Shown here piece after piece: positions 24,960-34,211 of a DNA stretch of 64,000 nt. The stretch's first letter is position 1; the number at the start of each line of letters is the position of its first letter. This DNA comes from GCA-2687515 sp002687515 (GTDB lineage: Bacteria > Pseudomonadota > Alphaproteobacteria > Rhodospirillales > UBA2165): contig JASLNU010000043.1 of NCBI GenBank assembly GCA_030745835.1, positions 1 to 64,000 on the forward strand, in the 5' to 3' direction. The notes beneath the pieces are model-generated. The model had not been told where the DNA came from. It searched no databases and worked only from the letters and a program-made list of their open reading frames with translations. A program made the position numbers and the translations under genes.

Positions 24960-25894
24960 CTAAATCCCCGCGACCACCGGGTTGGAGAGCTCGCCGATGC
25001 CGCCGATGGTGATTTTGACCGTGTCGCCCGGGCTCAAGAAGGTGCCGTGCGGCCGCCCGACCCCCGACGGCGTGCCGGTGGCGATGACATCGCCGGGGCG
25101 CAGCGTCAGGCGGGCGCTCAAGTATTCGATCTGTTCCTCGATATTGAAAATCATCAGCCCGGCGTTGGCATCCTGCTTATGATCGTCGTTGACCCAAAGA
25201 TCGATCTTGCATGCGTAAGGGTCCGGGATAGAGGAGACCGGCACGATCCAGGGACCCATCGGCGCCGAGGTCTCGAAGGATTTGTGCGCGAACCAGTCGG
25301 ATTTGAAGCGCGGCCAGTCTTCGCGGGCGCCCACATCGCGGGCCGACAGGTCGTTGAAAATGGTGTAGCCGGCGACCACCGAGCGGGCATTCTCCTTGGT
25401 CATGTTGCGCCCGTAGCGGCCGATGACGACCCCCAGTTCGGCCTCCCAATCGACCTGCTTGGTGGTGTGCGGGATGCGGATTTCCTCGCCCGGCCCGATC
25501 ACTAGTGGGCCGGCGATTTCACGAACATGTAGGGTTTGACCACCGATTTGTCGGTCGCCTTGTCCTCGGCGCCCATTTCAAGCTGATGGTCCTTGTAGTT
25601 GGAAGCGGCGTTGAAGATGGCGGCGGGGTAAAGGATCGGCGCGGTGAGCGTGACATCGGAGAGCGCCATGCTGTCGATGGTGCCGGCTTCCATCTTGGCG
25701 GCGATGGCCTCCAGGACCGGCAGCGCGGCGTCCCATTTTTCCAGGATGCTCAGGGTGCTCGCCGTGGAAAAAGCCGCCTTGCCATCCGTTTCCGCCGCGA
25801 CGGCGCTTTCAAGATCGGCGACCGCGTCACCCACCGATAGCCCGGGCCGCGGGCCGCCCGCGTCATGGTAATTGAGAAGCCGGTAATCGGTCAT
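24960..25894 (-). pseudogene. Fumarylacetoacetate hydrolase family gene, frameshifted
   Basis: Two adjoining frames together make one FAH-family protein of about 310 residues. The 5' part (25894 down to about 25502, start MTDYRLL behind AGGGGGG) ends KPYMFVKSPAH followed by a stop. The 3' part resumes in another frame with VIGPGEEIRIP and runs to 24960 with the family motifs TKQVDWEAELGVVIG and GDVIATGTPSGVG. At the junction CACTAGTGATC, one missing base would restore a continuous reading. This is either a recent inactivating deletion or a sequencing error. FAH enzymes hydrolyse acylpyruvates or act as decarboxylases. Confidence 0.75.
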
Positions 25895-26057
25895 CGTGTC
25901 CCCCCTGGTTGAAAATTTACGTGTGCTTGCTTGAACATATTTGACCATGCTTGGCCGGCGAAGCCAACAAGCGGAGAAACCGAGCCCTCGCCAAGGCGTC
26001 CGGGTCTCTATAGAAAAGAACATCGAAACAGATAAACTGGCAAAAAAGGGGAGTGGT

Positions 26058-26924
26058 ATGAAAATCTGCCGTTTCGACGACAACCGGATCGGCGTCGTGC
26101 GGGGTGTCGGCGTGCACGATGTCAGCGCCATCCTCGACAGGTTCGAGCCGCTCCGCTATCCCTTTCCGTTGGGCGACCGCTTGATCGAACGGCTCGATGA
26201 ATTGCGCCCGGAGATGGAAAGCCTCGCCGACGCGGCCGCGCCCATCGATATCGCCGGCGTCAAGTTCCTAAGCCCGGTCGCCAATCCATCGAAGATCATC
26301 GGCGTCCCGGTCAACTACCAGGCGCACCGCGACGAAACCAAGACCGACCCCGATTTCGATGCCGCGCGCCAGCGCCTTTCGGGCGGCATCGAGGAACAGG
26401 GCCTGTTCCTGAAAGCCAACTCGGCCCTCGTCGGCCCATCGGAAGGCGTCGCCGTCCGCTTCCCGGATCTGCGCACCGACCACGAAGCCGAGCTCGGCGT
26501 CATCATCGGGCGGCAAGGCTCCGACATCCCGACCGACGAAGCCTTCGAGCATGTCGCCGGCTATGCGCTGGCCATGGACATGGTGGTGCGCGGCGGCCAG
26601 GACCGCTCGATGCGCAAATCCATCGACACCTACGCCGTCCTCGGCCCCTGGATGGTCACCAGGGACCAGGTGCCGGACCCGGAAAACCTGGATTTCGAGC
26701 TGCGCGTCAACGGCGAGGTGCGCCAGCAGGCCAACACCAGCCAGATGATCATGAAACTGGCCCACCAGATTTCCTGGAGCTCGACCTTCTATACCCTGCT
26801 CTCCGGCGACATCATCATGTCCGGCACCCCGGCCGGCGTCTCCAAGGTCGAGCCCGGCGATGTCATCGAGTTCGATTTCGAGGGGATCGGGTCGATGGTA
26901 GTGCCGGTGCGGGCGCACACGTAG
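26058..26924 (+). CDS. Fumarylacetoacetate hydrolase family protein
   Basis: A 288-residue intact FAH-fold enzyme. Residues DHEAELGVIIG hold the metal-binding glutamates, and GDIIMSGTPAGV is the conserved C-terminal motif. It would hydrolyse or decarboxylate a ring-cleavage-derived oxoacid, using Mg or Mn. ATG 26058 is preceded by AGGGGAG; the frame open to 25941 is non-coding extension. It diverges from the frameshifted paralogue, so it may supply the activity lost there, though the two are not close copies. Confidence 0.85.
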   Translation: MKICRFDDNRIGVVRGVGVHDVSAILDRFEPLRYPFPLGDRLIERLDELRPEMESLADAAAPIDIAGVKFLSPVANPSKIIGVPVNYQAHRDETKTDPDFDAARQRLSGGIEEQGLFLKANSALVGPSEGVAVRFPDLRTDHEAELGVIIGRQGSDIPTDEAFEHVAGYALAMDMVVRGGQDRSMRKSIDTYAVLGPWMVTRDQVPDPENLDFELRVNGEVRQQANTSQMIMKLAHQISWSSTFYTLLSGDIIMSGTPAGVSKVEPGDVIEFDFEGIGSMVVPVRAHT

Positions 26925-27013
26925 CGGGCGGGGGTTGGCAGGGTCGACCCGCCCGCGCCCCAATGGGGTGCTCCGTTTCTTCAACGCCGATGGGGGGAGC
27001 AATTAATCGGGAC

Positions 27014-27048
27014 GCCCGGCTGGCCAGCCCGGCCATCCCCAGCCGGGC
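27014..27048. repeat. Dispersed palindromic element, copy a
   Basis: Arms GCCCGGC (27014-27020) and GCCGGGC (27042-27048) enclose a 21-base core (27021-27041) that begins TGGCC and ends CATCCCCA and contains its own small hairpin TGGCC/GGCCA. The core recurs at 30198-30218 and 52885-52905, and in inverted, altered form at 30085-30106. It lies 11 bp beyond the stop of the leftward TPP-enzyme gene. Confidence 0.7.
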
Positions 27049-27059
27049 TCGAGTCTATT

Positions 27060-28817
27060 TTATTTCTTCCGTTTTGCGTCCAGGCGCTTGCTTACATATT
27101 CGCGTTCGACGATGACGTCGAGGACGTAGGGCTGGCCGGCGCGGACCGCGTCCAATGCCCGCCCGAGGGCGGCTTCGAGCTCGGCCAGGTCGGCGACCGG
27201 GCCTTCGCCGCCGAGGCCGTGGCCGCGGGCGATCATCGCCAGGTCGGGCGGCGGGTCGTCGATGCGCTGGCCGACCCAGGCATTGGCCTGGTCCCGGTCG
27301 CGGGCCTTGGCGACCCGCTGCTGGTGCAGCTCGTCATTGAAATAGGCGCGGTTGTTGGCGACGATGACCAGCAGCGGAATGTCGTTGGCCGCCGCCGTCC
27401 ACAGCGCGTTCGACGACATCGTGTAATCGCCGTCGCCGACCACCGCCACCGGAATGCGCGGCGAATTCCTATCGCGCAGCGCCAGGGCGGCGCCGACGGC
27501 GATGCCCGGCCCGGCGCCGACGCCGCCGCCGCCGTTGCCGCCGACATAATCTTCCGGGTGCTCGATGGTTCCCGCTTCCGGCGGCCAGCCGATGGGCCGC
27601 GACAATATGGAGACCGGCTGCTCCTTGGTGACGTTGAGGAACATGGCGGCCAGCGCCGAGACGCTGATGCTACCCGAGCCTTCCGGTTTATCGGGCAATT
27701 GCGGCGGGGTACGCGCGAATTTTTTCTTAGACTTGGGCAGTTCGTTCAAGAGCGCCTCGACCACCGGTTCCGGCGTCGTCGCGATATGCAGATCGACCGG
27801 CGGCATCGCCTGGTAATCCATGCTCCAGCCCCGGTGCACCTGGTAATCGACGCTGACATTGACGATTTTGGGCATGGCGCCGCCGACCGGATAGGCTTGG
27901 CGGAGGGTGCCGCCGAGATCGACCCAATCGAGGGCCAGGACCATATCGGCGGAGCGGAAATCGTCGATCAGGTCGGGGCGCACGACGAAGTTGGTTTCAC
28001 CAATATAGAGCGGATGGGTGGTCGGGAAGGCGGCGCCGCCCAGGCCGGTGATGACGCCGGCGCCGAGACGCTCGGCCAGATCGATGCGCCTGGCCCAATC
28101 GCCTTCGTCCGCGGACGAGCGGCCGGCCAGGATAAGCGGGCTCGAAGCGTCCTTCAAGATGGCCAGCAATTGTTCCATATCACCAGAGCTCGGCGCCGGC
28201 GGGGCGGGGGGCCGAAATTTGGCGATATCGTACAGTTCCGGCCATTCGTCCAGTTCCATCTCCTGGACGGCGGCGTCGAAATTGACGTAAACCGGGCCGA
28301 AGGGGCGGGTCGTCGCGATCGAAGTGGCGCGGCGCACCGATTCCACCGCCGCTTCCGCCGAGCCCGGCTGGTCGTCCCATTTGGTGTAGTCGCGGATCTG
28401 CGCGCCCTGGTCGGCGGTGGTGTGGATCCAATCGATCCAGGGCCGCCTTTGCATCGCATCGACCGGCCCGGTGGCGCCGAACATGACCACCGGCACGCGT
28501 TTGCACCAGGCATCGAAGACGCCCATGGTGGCGTGCATCAGCCCGACATTGGAATGAACGATGACGGCCAGCGGCTCATCGGTGACCATGGCATAGCCCT
28601 GGGCCATGGCGACGGCGTGCTCTTCATGCAGGCAGACCAGCATTTCCGGCTCGGCGTTGCCCAAATAATTGACCAGGCTGTCATGCAGGCCGCGGTAGCT
28701 GGCGCCCGGATTGAGGCAGACATAGGGAAAACCCTGCTCGCGGATGGCCGAGGCGATAACGTCGCTTCCCCAAACGGCGATGTTGGAACGGTCGGGCTGC
28801 TTGGCGTCGTCGGGCAT
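27060..28817 (-). CDS. Thiamine pyrophosphate-dependent enzyme (acetolactate synthase-like)
   Basis: A 585-residue ThDP enzyme with the order PYR domain, central domain and PP domain. The cofactor-activating glutamate is in HEEHAVAMAQGYA (about residues 62-74). The Mg-ThDP motif starts at GDGDYTMSS and ends with ANNRAYFN. The family includes acetolactate synthase, benzoylformate decarboxylase and 2-oxoacid decarboxylases, and I cannot assign the substrate. ATG 28817 is preceded by GGGAGGA. It diverges from a 2-hydroxyacid dehydrogenase, hinting at shared 2-oxoacid chemistry. A paralogous enzyme lies at 52922-54640. Confidence 0.85.
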   Translation of the reverse strand: MPDDAKQPDRSNIAVWGSDVIASAIREQGFPYVCLNPGASYRGLHDSLVNYLGNAEPEMLVCLHEEHAVAMAQGYAMVTDEPLAVIVHSNVGLMHATMGVFDAWCKRVPVVMFGATGPVDAMQRRPWIDWIHTTADQGAQIRDYTKWDDQPGSAEAAVESVRRATSIATTRPFGPVYVNFDAAVQEMELDEWPELYDIAKFRPPAPPAPSSGDMEQLLAILKDASSPLILAGRSSADEGDWARRIDLAERLGAGVITGLGGAAFPTTHPLYIGETNFVVRPDLIDDFRSADMVLALDWVDLGGTLRQAYPVGGAMPKIVNVSVDYQVHRGWSMDYQAMPPVDLHIATTPEPVVEALLNELPKSKKKFARTPPQLPDKPEGSGSISVSALAAMFLNVTKEQPVSILSRPIGWPPEAGTIEHPEDYVGGNGGGGVGAGPGIAVGAALALRDRNSPRIPVAVVGDGDYTMSSNALWTAAANDIPLLVIVANNRAYFNDELHQQRVAKARDRDQANAWVGQRIDDPPPDLAMIARGHGLGGEGPVADLAELEAALGRALDAVRAGQPYVLDVIVEREYVSKRLDAKRKK

Positions 28818-28991
28818 GGAATTCCTCCCATAAGATTGAACGCGGGACATTACACCTGTCCCTTGGGCTTCATTATTCCCGTTAAAAACGCCCGCCACAA
28901 TGCCGGATTAAAACGGGCCGGATTGATCAGCGCCGATTTAACCTGATATGAAATTGACGAAGTCAGCAATTAAACAAGGGGAGGCACGAAT

Positions 28992-30053
28992 ATGGCGAAA
29001 GCCAAGGCACATGTTTTTCAGCCCGTCGATGCCGGGGGCGAATCTTACGAGCGCATGCGCGCCAAGGGCATCGATGTGGTGGTGCCCGACGAAGCCTGGG
29101 CCAGCGCCGCAAACAAGCGCGAACGCATCGAGGTGATGTTCGATGAAGATGCCGACATCGGGCTCGGCATTGCCAGCCGCTCGAAAAATTTGACGCGGGC
29201 GACCCTGGAGAACTCGCCGGGCCTGCGCGCCGTCGCCTTCTATACCGTCGGTTATGACAATGTCGATATGGAGGCGGCGACCGAGCTCGGCATCCTGGTC
29301 AGCCACAGCCCGACCGAACCCAACTGGGGCGGCGTCGCCGAGGGCGTCTTCGCCTATATCCTGGCGATGCTCAAAAAGGTGCGCGAAAAGGATCGCCATG
29401 TGAAGCAGGGCGGCTGGCGCGATCCGAAGCTGACCGGCACCTATATCGGACCGCGCCTCGACGGCTACGAAGGCATCACCCTCGGCATCATCGGCTTGGG
29501 CCGCATCGGCTCGCGCCTGGCCGATCTGTTCCAGCCCTGGCGGATCAAGATTCTGGCCTGCGATCCCTATATCGACGAATCCAAATTCGTGCACCACAAC
29601 GCCATGCCGGTGGACATGGAAACCTTGTTGCAAGAATCCGACATCGTCACCGCCCATTGCAACCTGACCAAGGAAACCACCAACCTGATCGGCGAGAAGG
29701 AACTGGCGCGGATGAAACCCGGCGCCATCCTGGTCAACGCGGCGCGCGGGCCGATCGTCGATGTCGATGCCTTGTTCGACGCCCTCGATCAGGACCGGAT
29801 CGCCGGCGCCGTCCTCGACGTGCTGCCCGAAGAGCCGCCCGACCCGCAAACGCCGATCCTCGGGCTCGGCGACAAGGTTCTGTTGTCGCCGCACATGATC
29901 ACCGCCAACCACGGCACCGGCCTCATCCACGCCATTCCGTGGGTCGAGGAGGTGGTTTACGCGGTCCTCCGTGGCGAGGTGCCCGAGCATGTGGTCAATG
30001 AGGAGACGCTGCCCAAATGGCTCGAAAGGTTTGGCGGCAAGAGTTTGATTTAG
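28992..30053 (+). CDS. D-2-hydroxyacid dehydrogenase (NAD-dependent)
   Basis: A 353-residue dehydrogenase of the D-isomer-specific family. The Rossmann motif GIIGLGRIGSR is near residue 162-172. The catalytic Arg is in NAARGPIVD, the Glu in LPEEPP and the His in LLSPHM. It would interconvert a 2-oxoacid and its D-2-hydroxyacid. A GGGGAGG site precedes the ATG. It is divergent from the TPP enzyme and followed by repeat-rich DNA. Confidence 0.88.
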   Translation: MAKAKAHVFQPVDAGGESYERMRAKGIDVVVPDEAWASAANKRERIEVMFDEDADIGLGIASRSKNLTRATLENSPGLRAVAFYTVGYDNVDMEAATELGILVSHSPTEPNWGGVAEGVFAYILAMLKKVREKDRHVKQGGWRDPKLTGTYIGPRLDGYEGITLGIIGLGRIGSRLADLFQPWRIKILACDPYIDESKFVHHNAMPVDMETLLQESDIVTAHCNLTKETTNLIGEKELARMKPGAILVNAARGPIVDVDALFDALDQDRIAGAVLDVLPEEPPDPQTPILGLGDKVLLSPHMITANHGTGLIHAIPWVEEVVYAVLRGEVPEHVVNEETLPKWLERFGGKSLI

Positions 30054-30063
30054 CTACGAAGCA

Positions 30064-30106
30064 GCCCCATGGAAGCAGCCGGTCTGGGGATGGCCGGGTC
30101 CGGCCT
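30064..30106. repeat. Dispersed palindromic element, degenerate inverted copy d
   Basis: On the minus strand this segment carries the dispersed core in altered form (30085-30106, with one extra base) and the tail TGCTTCCATGGGGC (complement of 30064-30077). The same tail, with one change, follows copy c at 30226-30239. Copies c and d therefore face each other within the 214-bp gap between two convergent genes. The stem arms of this copy are no longer complementary. Confidence 0.5.
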
Positions 30107-30190
30107 GCGCAGCCGCTTCGGCGGAGCGGGCTCGGCCAGACCGGCGTCCGATGCGCTCGGACATAAATTGACAGGCGTGCCAAGATCGAC

Positions 30191-30239
30191 GGGCGCATGG
30201 CCAACCCGGCCATCCCCATGCGCCCTGCTTCCGTGGGGC
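30191..30239. repeat. Dispersed palindromic element, copy c
   Basis: Arms GGGCGCA (30191-30197) and TGCGCCC (30219-30225) are exactly complementary but differ completely from those of copies a and b, while the 21-base core (30198-30218) differs from them at one or two positions. A further tail, TGCTTCCGTGGGGC (30226-30239), is shared with the inverted copy d. Retained pairing with changed arm sequence points to a structure-selected element. Confidence 0.65.
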
Positions 30240-30267
30240 CAACCCCCGCGCGCTTTATCGTTTACCT

Positions 30268-31032
30268 TTACCACGCCGTCCAGCCGCCATCGACGCGGAG
30301 GCTGGTGCCGGTCAGCATGGCGGCGCCCGGCGAGGCCAGATAGAGGACGGCGGCGGCGATATCCTCGATACTGGCCAGATGCCCGATGGCGATGTTGTTG
30401 AGCACCGTCGCGCGGAATTCGGTGTTCTCGAACATCGGCCGCGTCATCGGCGTATCGGCGAAGGTGGCGGCGACGCTGTTGACGCGGATGCCGCTGGGCG
30501 CCAGTTCGACGCCCATCGCCTTGGTCAGCCCCTCGACGCCGTGCTTGGTGGCGCAATAGACGGTGCGGCCCGGGGCGCCGACATGGCCCATCTGCGACGA
30601 GATATTGATAATCGAGCCGGACTGCCTCGGCAGCATCACCCGCGCGGCGCTCTGGCCGGTCCGGAAAACGGCCTTGAGATTGAGCCCGATCATCCAATCG
30701 AGGGTTTCAGGCGTCACCTCGATCAAGGGTTCGGGCTTGTTGCCGCCGGCGCTGGTGACCGCAATGTCGAGCCTTTCGAGGGCCTCGATACGCGCGTAGA
30801 GCCGATCTTCGAGAACATCCTCGGCCCAGCCCTCGATCCGGTCCGGATGGTGGGACTGAAGGCTCTCGAGATCGCTTTGCGTGCGCGCCACGCCGATCAC
30901 ATGGGCGCCGGCTTCGGCCAGGGTCAGGGCCGAGGCGCGGCCAAGGCCCTTGCCGGCGCCGGTGACCAGGGCGGTCTGCCCCTCGAGATCAACTTTGGCG
31001 GTGACCCGCTTGGCATCGACTTCGTCGTTCAT
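30268..31032 (-). CDS. SDR family oxidoreductase
   Basis: A 254-residue classical short-chain dehydrogenase. TGAGKGLG is the cofactor loop (about residues 24-31), followed by the catalytic serine in INISSQMG and the YCATK dyad. An AAGGAG site precedes ATG 31032; the frame open to 31323 overlaps the divergent thiolase promoter and was rejected. It would oxidise or reduce a hydroxy or keto group with NAD(P). It diverges from the thiolase at 31179. Confidence 0.88.
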   Translation of the reverse strand: MNDEVDAKRVTAKVDLEGQTALVTGAGKGLGRASALTLAEAGAHVIGVARTQSDLESLQSHHPDRIEGWAEDVLEDRLYARIEALERLDIAVTSAGGNKPEPLIEVTPETLDWMIGLNLKAVFRTGQSAARVMLPRQSGSIINISSQMGHVGAPGRTVYCATKHGVEGLTKAMGVELAPSGIRVNSVAATFADTPMTRPMFENTEFRATVLNNIAIGHLASIEDIAAAVLYLASPGAAMLTGTSLRVDGGWTAW

Positions 31033-31178
31033 GGCTCGGACTCCTTTCCGATTGCCTAGCACCGGCGTGCAGCCCTGTAAATGAAATGACCGCGCCCGGC
31101 CGCATTGCGCATTGCCAATCGGCTGTTCCGGCAGATAGAATCCAGGCAACCAAAATTTTATCCCGAGGAGGGCAGACC

Positions 31179-32384
31179 ATGGCTTTTTCCGCGCAAATTC
31201 CCTACGGCGCCTATTGGAGCACCCCGTTCGCCAAGTGGCAGGGCAGCCTGTCGCACCTGCATTCGATGAAATTCGCCGCCCATGTCGCCAAGGACGAACT
31301 GGCCAAGCGCGACATTGATGCATCCGGCTTCGATTACGGCGTCATGGGGCTGACCGTTCCCCAGCATCAATCCTTTTTCGGCCTGCCCTGGCTGACCGGC
31401 ATGATCGGCGCCGACAAGGTCGGCGGGCCGACCATCTCGCAAGTCTGCGCCACCGGCGTCCGCGTGCTGCAAAACGGGGTGGCGGAAATCGAATGCGGCC
31501 TGGCGTCGACCGCCTTGGTCGCGACCTGCGATCGGGTCTCCAACTCACCGCAGGTCTATTACCCGGAACCCTCGGGTCCCGGCGGCACCGGCCCGCACGA
31601 AAACATCGCCCTCGACAACATGATGCACGACCCGATGGGCGGTCATTCGATGACCCAGACGGCGGAAAATGTCGCCGCCAAGCATCAGATCACCACCGAA
31701 CAGCAGCATGACGTGGTGCTCCGCCGCCAGCAGCAGTACACCGATGCCGTTGCCGACGGTTCCGCCTTTCTTAAAAGATTCATGAGCCTTCCGTTCGATG
31801 TGCCCTCGGCCAATTTCAAAAAAACCGTCGGCCAGATGGAAGGCGATGAAGGCATTTTCAAATCGGACAAGGAGAAGCTGGCCAAACTGAAGCCGGTGAT
31901 TCCCGACGGCAGCGTCACCTTCGGCGGCCAGACCCACCCGGCCGACGGCAACGCCTGCATCATCGTCGCCGAGCCCGATAAGGCCAAGGAATTGAGCCAG
32001 GATGCCAAGATCGAAATCAGCATTCTTGGTTTCGGCATGGCGCGGGCCAGCCTCGCCCATATGCCGGAAGCGCCGGTGCCGGCGGCGCGCGCCGCTCTTG
32101 ACATGGCCGGCCTTGAAATCGCCGACATCGACGCGGTCAAGACCCACAACCCGTTCGCCGTCAACGATGTCTATTTTTCTCGGGAAACCGGTTATGACCT
32201 CGACAATATGAACAATTACGGCTGCACCCTGGTCTGGGGGCATCCGCAGGCGCCGATGGGCATCCGCGCGATCATCGAACTGATTGAGGAACTGGTGATA
32301 CGCGGCGGCGGCAAGGGCCTGTTCACCGGCTGCGCGGCCGGCGATTCGGCGATGGCCGTGGTTATCAGCGTAAACGGAAATTAA
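31179..32384 (+). CDS. Thiolase (acetyl-CoA acetyltransferase family)
   Basis: A 401-residue thiolase with an apparently intact catalytic set: C90 in SQVCATG, His in YGCTLVWGHPQAPMG, and the second Cys in FTGCAAGDSA. It would cleave a 3-oxoacyl-CoA or condense two acyl-CoAs. ATG 31179 is preceded by GAGGAGGG; the longer frame to 31086 was rejected. The HisD-like dehydrogenase gene starts 15 bp downstream, so the two are probably co-transcribed. It contrasts with the thiolase-like protein at 18412, which lacks the canonical Cys. Confidence 0.9.
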   Translation: MAFSAQIPYGAYWSTPFAKWQGSLSHLHSMKFAAHVAKDELAKRDIDASGFDYGVMGLTVPQHQSFFGLPWLTGMIGADKVGGPTISQVCATGVRVLQNGVAEIECGLASTALVATCDRVSNSPQVYYPEPSGPGGTGPHENIALDNMMHDPMGGHSMTQTAENVAAKHQITTEQQHDVVLRRQQQYTDAVADGSAFLKRFMSLPFDVPSANFKKTVGQMEGDEGIFKSDKEKLAKLKPVIPDGSVTFGGQTHPADGNACIIVAEPDKAKELSQDAKIEISILGFGMARASLAHMPEAPVPAARAALDMAGLEIADIDAVKTHNPFAVNDVYFSRETGYDLDNMNNYGCTLVWGHPQAPMGIRAIIELIEELVIRGGGKGLFTGCAAGDSAMAVVISVNGN

Positions 32385-32399
32385 GGAGAACGACCGAAT

Positions 32400-33686
32400 A
32401 TGGCGCGCTATTTAAAGGAAGGCATCAGCCAGGAAGAGAAGGACACGGCGGACGCGGAGGTGCGCCAGACGGTCGAAACGATCCTCGATGACATCAAGGC
32501 GCGCGGCGACGCGGCGCTGCGCGAATATTCACAAAAATTCGACAATTGGGCGCCTGAAATATTCCGCCTCGGCCGGGCCGAAATCGACGCCTGCTACGGC
32601 CTCATCACCGAGCAGAATATCGAGGATATCAAGTTCGCCCAGGCACAAATCCGGGGCTTCGCCGAGATCCAGAAAGCGTCCCTCCAGGATGTCGAGGAGG
32701 AAACCTATCCCGGCGTCATCTTAGGTCACAAGAACCTGCCGGTTGCCTCGGTCGGCTGCTATGTGCCGGGCGGCAAATACCCGATGGTGGCTTCGGCGCA
32801 TATGAGCGTGGTCACCGCCAAGGTGGCCGGCGTTAAGCGCATCATCGCTTGCGCCCCGCCTTATCATGGCGCGCCCAGCCCGGCCATCGTCGTCGCCCAG
32901 GACCTGGCCGGCGCCGATGAGATTTATTGCCTGGGCGGGGTCCAGGCGATGGGCGCGATGGCCCTCGGCACGGTTGAGATCGAGCCCGTCGACATGCTGG
33001 TCGGGCCGGGCAACGCCTATGTGGCCGAAGCCAAGCGGCAATTGTTCGGGCGCGTCGGCATCGATTTGCTGGCCGGGCCGACGGAAACCCTGGTCATCGC
33101 CGACGATACCGTCGATGGCGAATTGTGTGCCGCCGATCTGTTGGGCCAGGCCGAACACGGGCCGACCAGCCCGGCCATCCTGTTGACCGATTCCGAAAAC
33201 CTGGCGCGCGATACCATGGCCGAGGTCGAAAAACAGCTCAAAACCCTGGCCACCAATGAGATTGCCGGCGAGGCGTGGCGCACATACGGTCAGGTGATCG
33301 TTTGCGAAAGCCGGGATGAAATGGTGGCCGAAGCCGACCGCATCGCCTCCGAGCATGTCCAGGTGATGACCCGCGACAATGATTATTTCCTGGCCAACAT
33401 GTGCAATTACGGCGCCCTGTTCCTGGGCGCCGAAACCAATGTGTCCTACGGCGACAAGGTGATCGGCACCAACCACACCCTGCCGACCAGGCGCGCCGCG
33501 CGCTATACGGGCGGGCTTTGGGTCGGAAAATTCATCAAGACCTGCACCTACCAGAAGGTGTCCGAAGCGGCGTCGGTCGAGATCGGCAAATATTGTTCGC
33601 GCCTCTCGGCCCTCGAAGGTTTCGCCGGGCACAAGGAACAGGCCGATATCCGCCTCCGCCGCTACGCCGGTATTAACGAAGGCTAG
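32400..33686 (+). CDS. Histidinol dehydrogenase family protein (HisD/HpsN-like)
   Basis: A 428-residue NAD- and zinc-dependent dehydrogenase that oxidises an alcohol to an acid in two steps. Typical motifs are YVPGGKYPM, GPGNAYVAEAKR, DLLAGPTE, AEHGPTSPA (zinc and substrate), SEHVQVM (catalytic Glu-His, about residue 318) and a C-terminal EGFAGHKEQADIRLRRY. It lies directly behind a thiolase and far from any his gene, so a catabolic role like that of HpsN, which oxidises 3-sulfo-1,2-propanediol, is more likely than histidine synthesis. That role is inferred from context. Confidence 0.8.
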   Translation: MARYLKEGISQEEKDTADAEVRQTVETILDDIKARGDAALREYSQKFDNWAPEIFRLGRAEIDACYGLITEQNIEDIKFAQAQIRGFAEIQKASLQDVEEETYPGVILGHKNLPVASVGCYVPGGKYPMVASAHMSVVTAKVAGVKRIIACAPPYHGAPSPAIVVAQDLAGADEIYCLGGVQAMGAMALGTVEIEPVDMLVGPGNAYVAEAKRQLFGRVGIDLLAGPTETLVIADDTVDGELCAADLLGQAEHGPTSPAILLTDSENLARDTMAEVEKQLKTLATNEIAGEAWRTYGQVIVCESRDEMVAEADRIASEHVQVMTRDNDYFLANMCNYGALFLGAETNVSYGDKVIGTNHTLPTRRAARYTGGLWVGKFIKTCTYQKVSEAASVEIGKYCSRLSALEGFAGHKEQADIRLRRYAGINEG

Positions 33687-33722
33687 GGGGCAGCATACGG
33701 CGGAGAAGTAGATTCAATCGCT

Positions 33723-33751
33723 GTAGGGGCGGGTTTGAAACCCGCCCCTAC
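33723..33751. repeat. Palindrome with 14-bp perfect arms
   Basis: GTAGGGGCGGGTTT (33723-33736) and its complement (33738-33751) are separated by one base. No T-run follows, so it is not a typical terminator, although it lies 37 bp after the HisD-like gene. The GGGGCGGGTTTGAAACCCG core resembles palindromes I have seen scattered in many genomes, suggesting a REP/MITE-like unit. Downstream, 33812-33860 has four loose copies of CGTATTC. Confidence 0.6.
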
Positions 33752-33914
33752 GTTTGATCTCCGGGGCTGCGGCATGACACGAGGCAGGGACATGCAAAAG
33801 GTAATGCGCCAGCGTATTCGTCACCGTATTCTCCGTATTCTGGTCGTCGCCGTATTCTCACTGAATTCAGGGTAATGCATTCCGGATATTAACCATTCCA
33901 TGCTACAAGGCAGG

Positions 33915-34211
33915 ATGCGAATTGCCGCCGCCTTAATCGCCTTGCTTCTTACCACACAAGCTCACGCCGCCGAGAAATCTCGCTTGGAGGCTTTTTTTGA
34001 ATCTCTGCCGCCAATGTCAGAGAAAGACCGCACCGATTTCGACAAAGCGGTGCGGTCGATGTATTTCGAGGACTGTGATTGTCTACGGTTCCTTCACAGG
34101 GGCGTAGTACGGAAATTCATTCTTCCATTATCCGACGCGGATAGGCGAATTATTACGGAAGGTTTTCGTCGCAAACTGATTATTGCGGTAACCGGAGATC
34201 GAAAATCCTAA
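33915..34211 (+). CDS. Hypothetical small exported protein
   Basis: A 98-residue protein with a clear Sec signal peptide (MRIAAALIALLLTTQAHA, cleavage after AHA). The mature part of about 80 residues has two cysteines close together (FEDCDCLRF), possibly a metal or disulfide site. ATG 33915 is preferred over 33900 because AAGG lies upstream. No family is recognised. Its stop overlaps the end of the convergent gene by 4 bp. Confidence 0.55.
   Translation: MRIAAALIALLLTTQAHAAEKSRLEAFFESLPPMSEKDRTDFDKAVRSMYFEDCDCLRFLHRGVVRKFILPLSDADRRIITEGFRRKLIIAVTGDRKS

Noticed and set aside
27219..28946. 575-codon + strand frame opposite the TPP enzyme
   Set aside because: The minus strand carries clear ThDP motifs; this frame is rich in Arg, His and Asp as antisense shadows usually are.
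32400..33686. Assignment as the histidine-biosynthesis hisD gene
   Set aside because: The catalytic motifs fit the family, but the thiolase partner and absence of his genes favour a catabolic relative.
33812..33860. Possible CRISPR-like or tandem repeat (loose CGTATTC copies)
   Set aside because: Copies are only seven bases with irregular spacing and no spacer structure.
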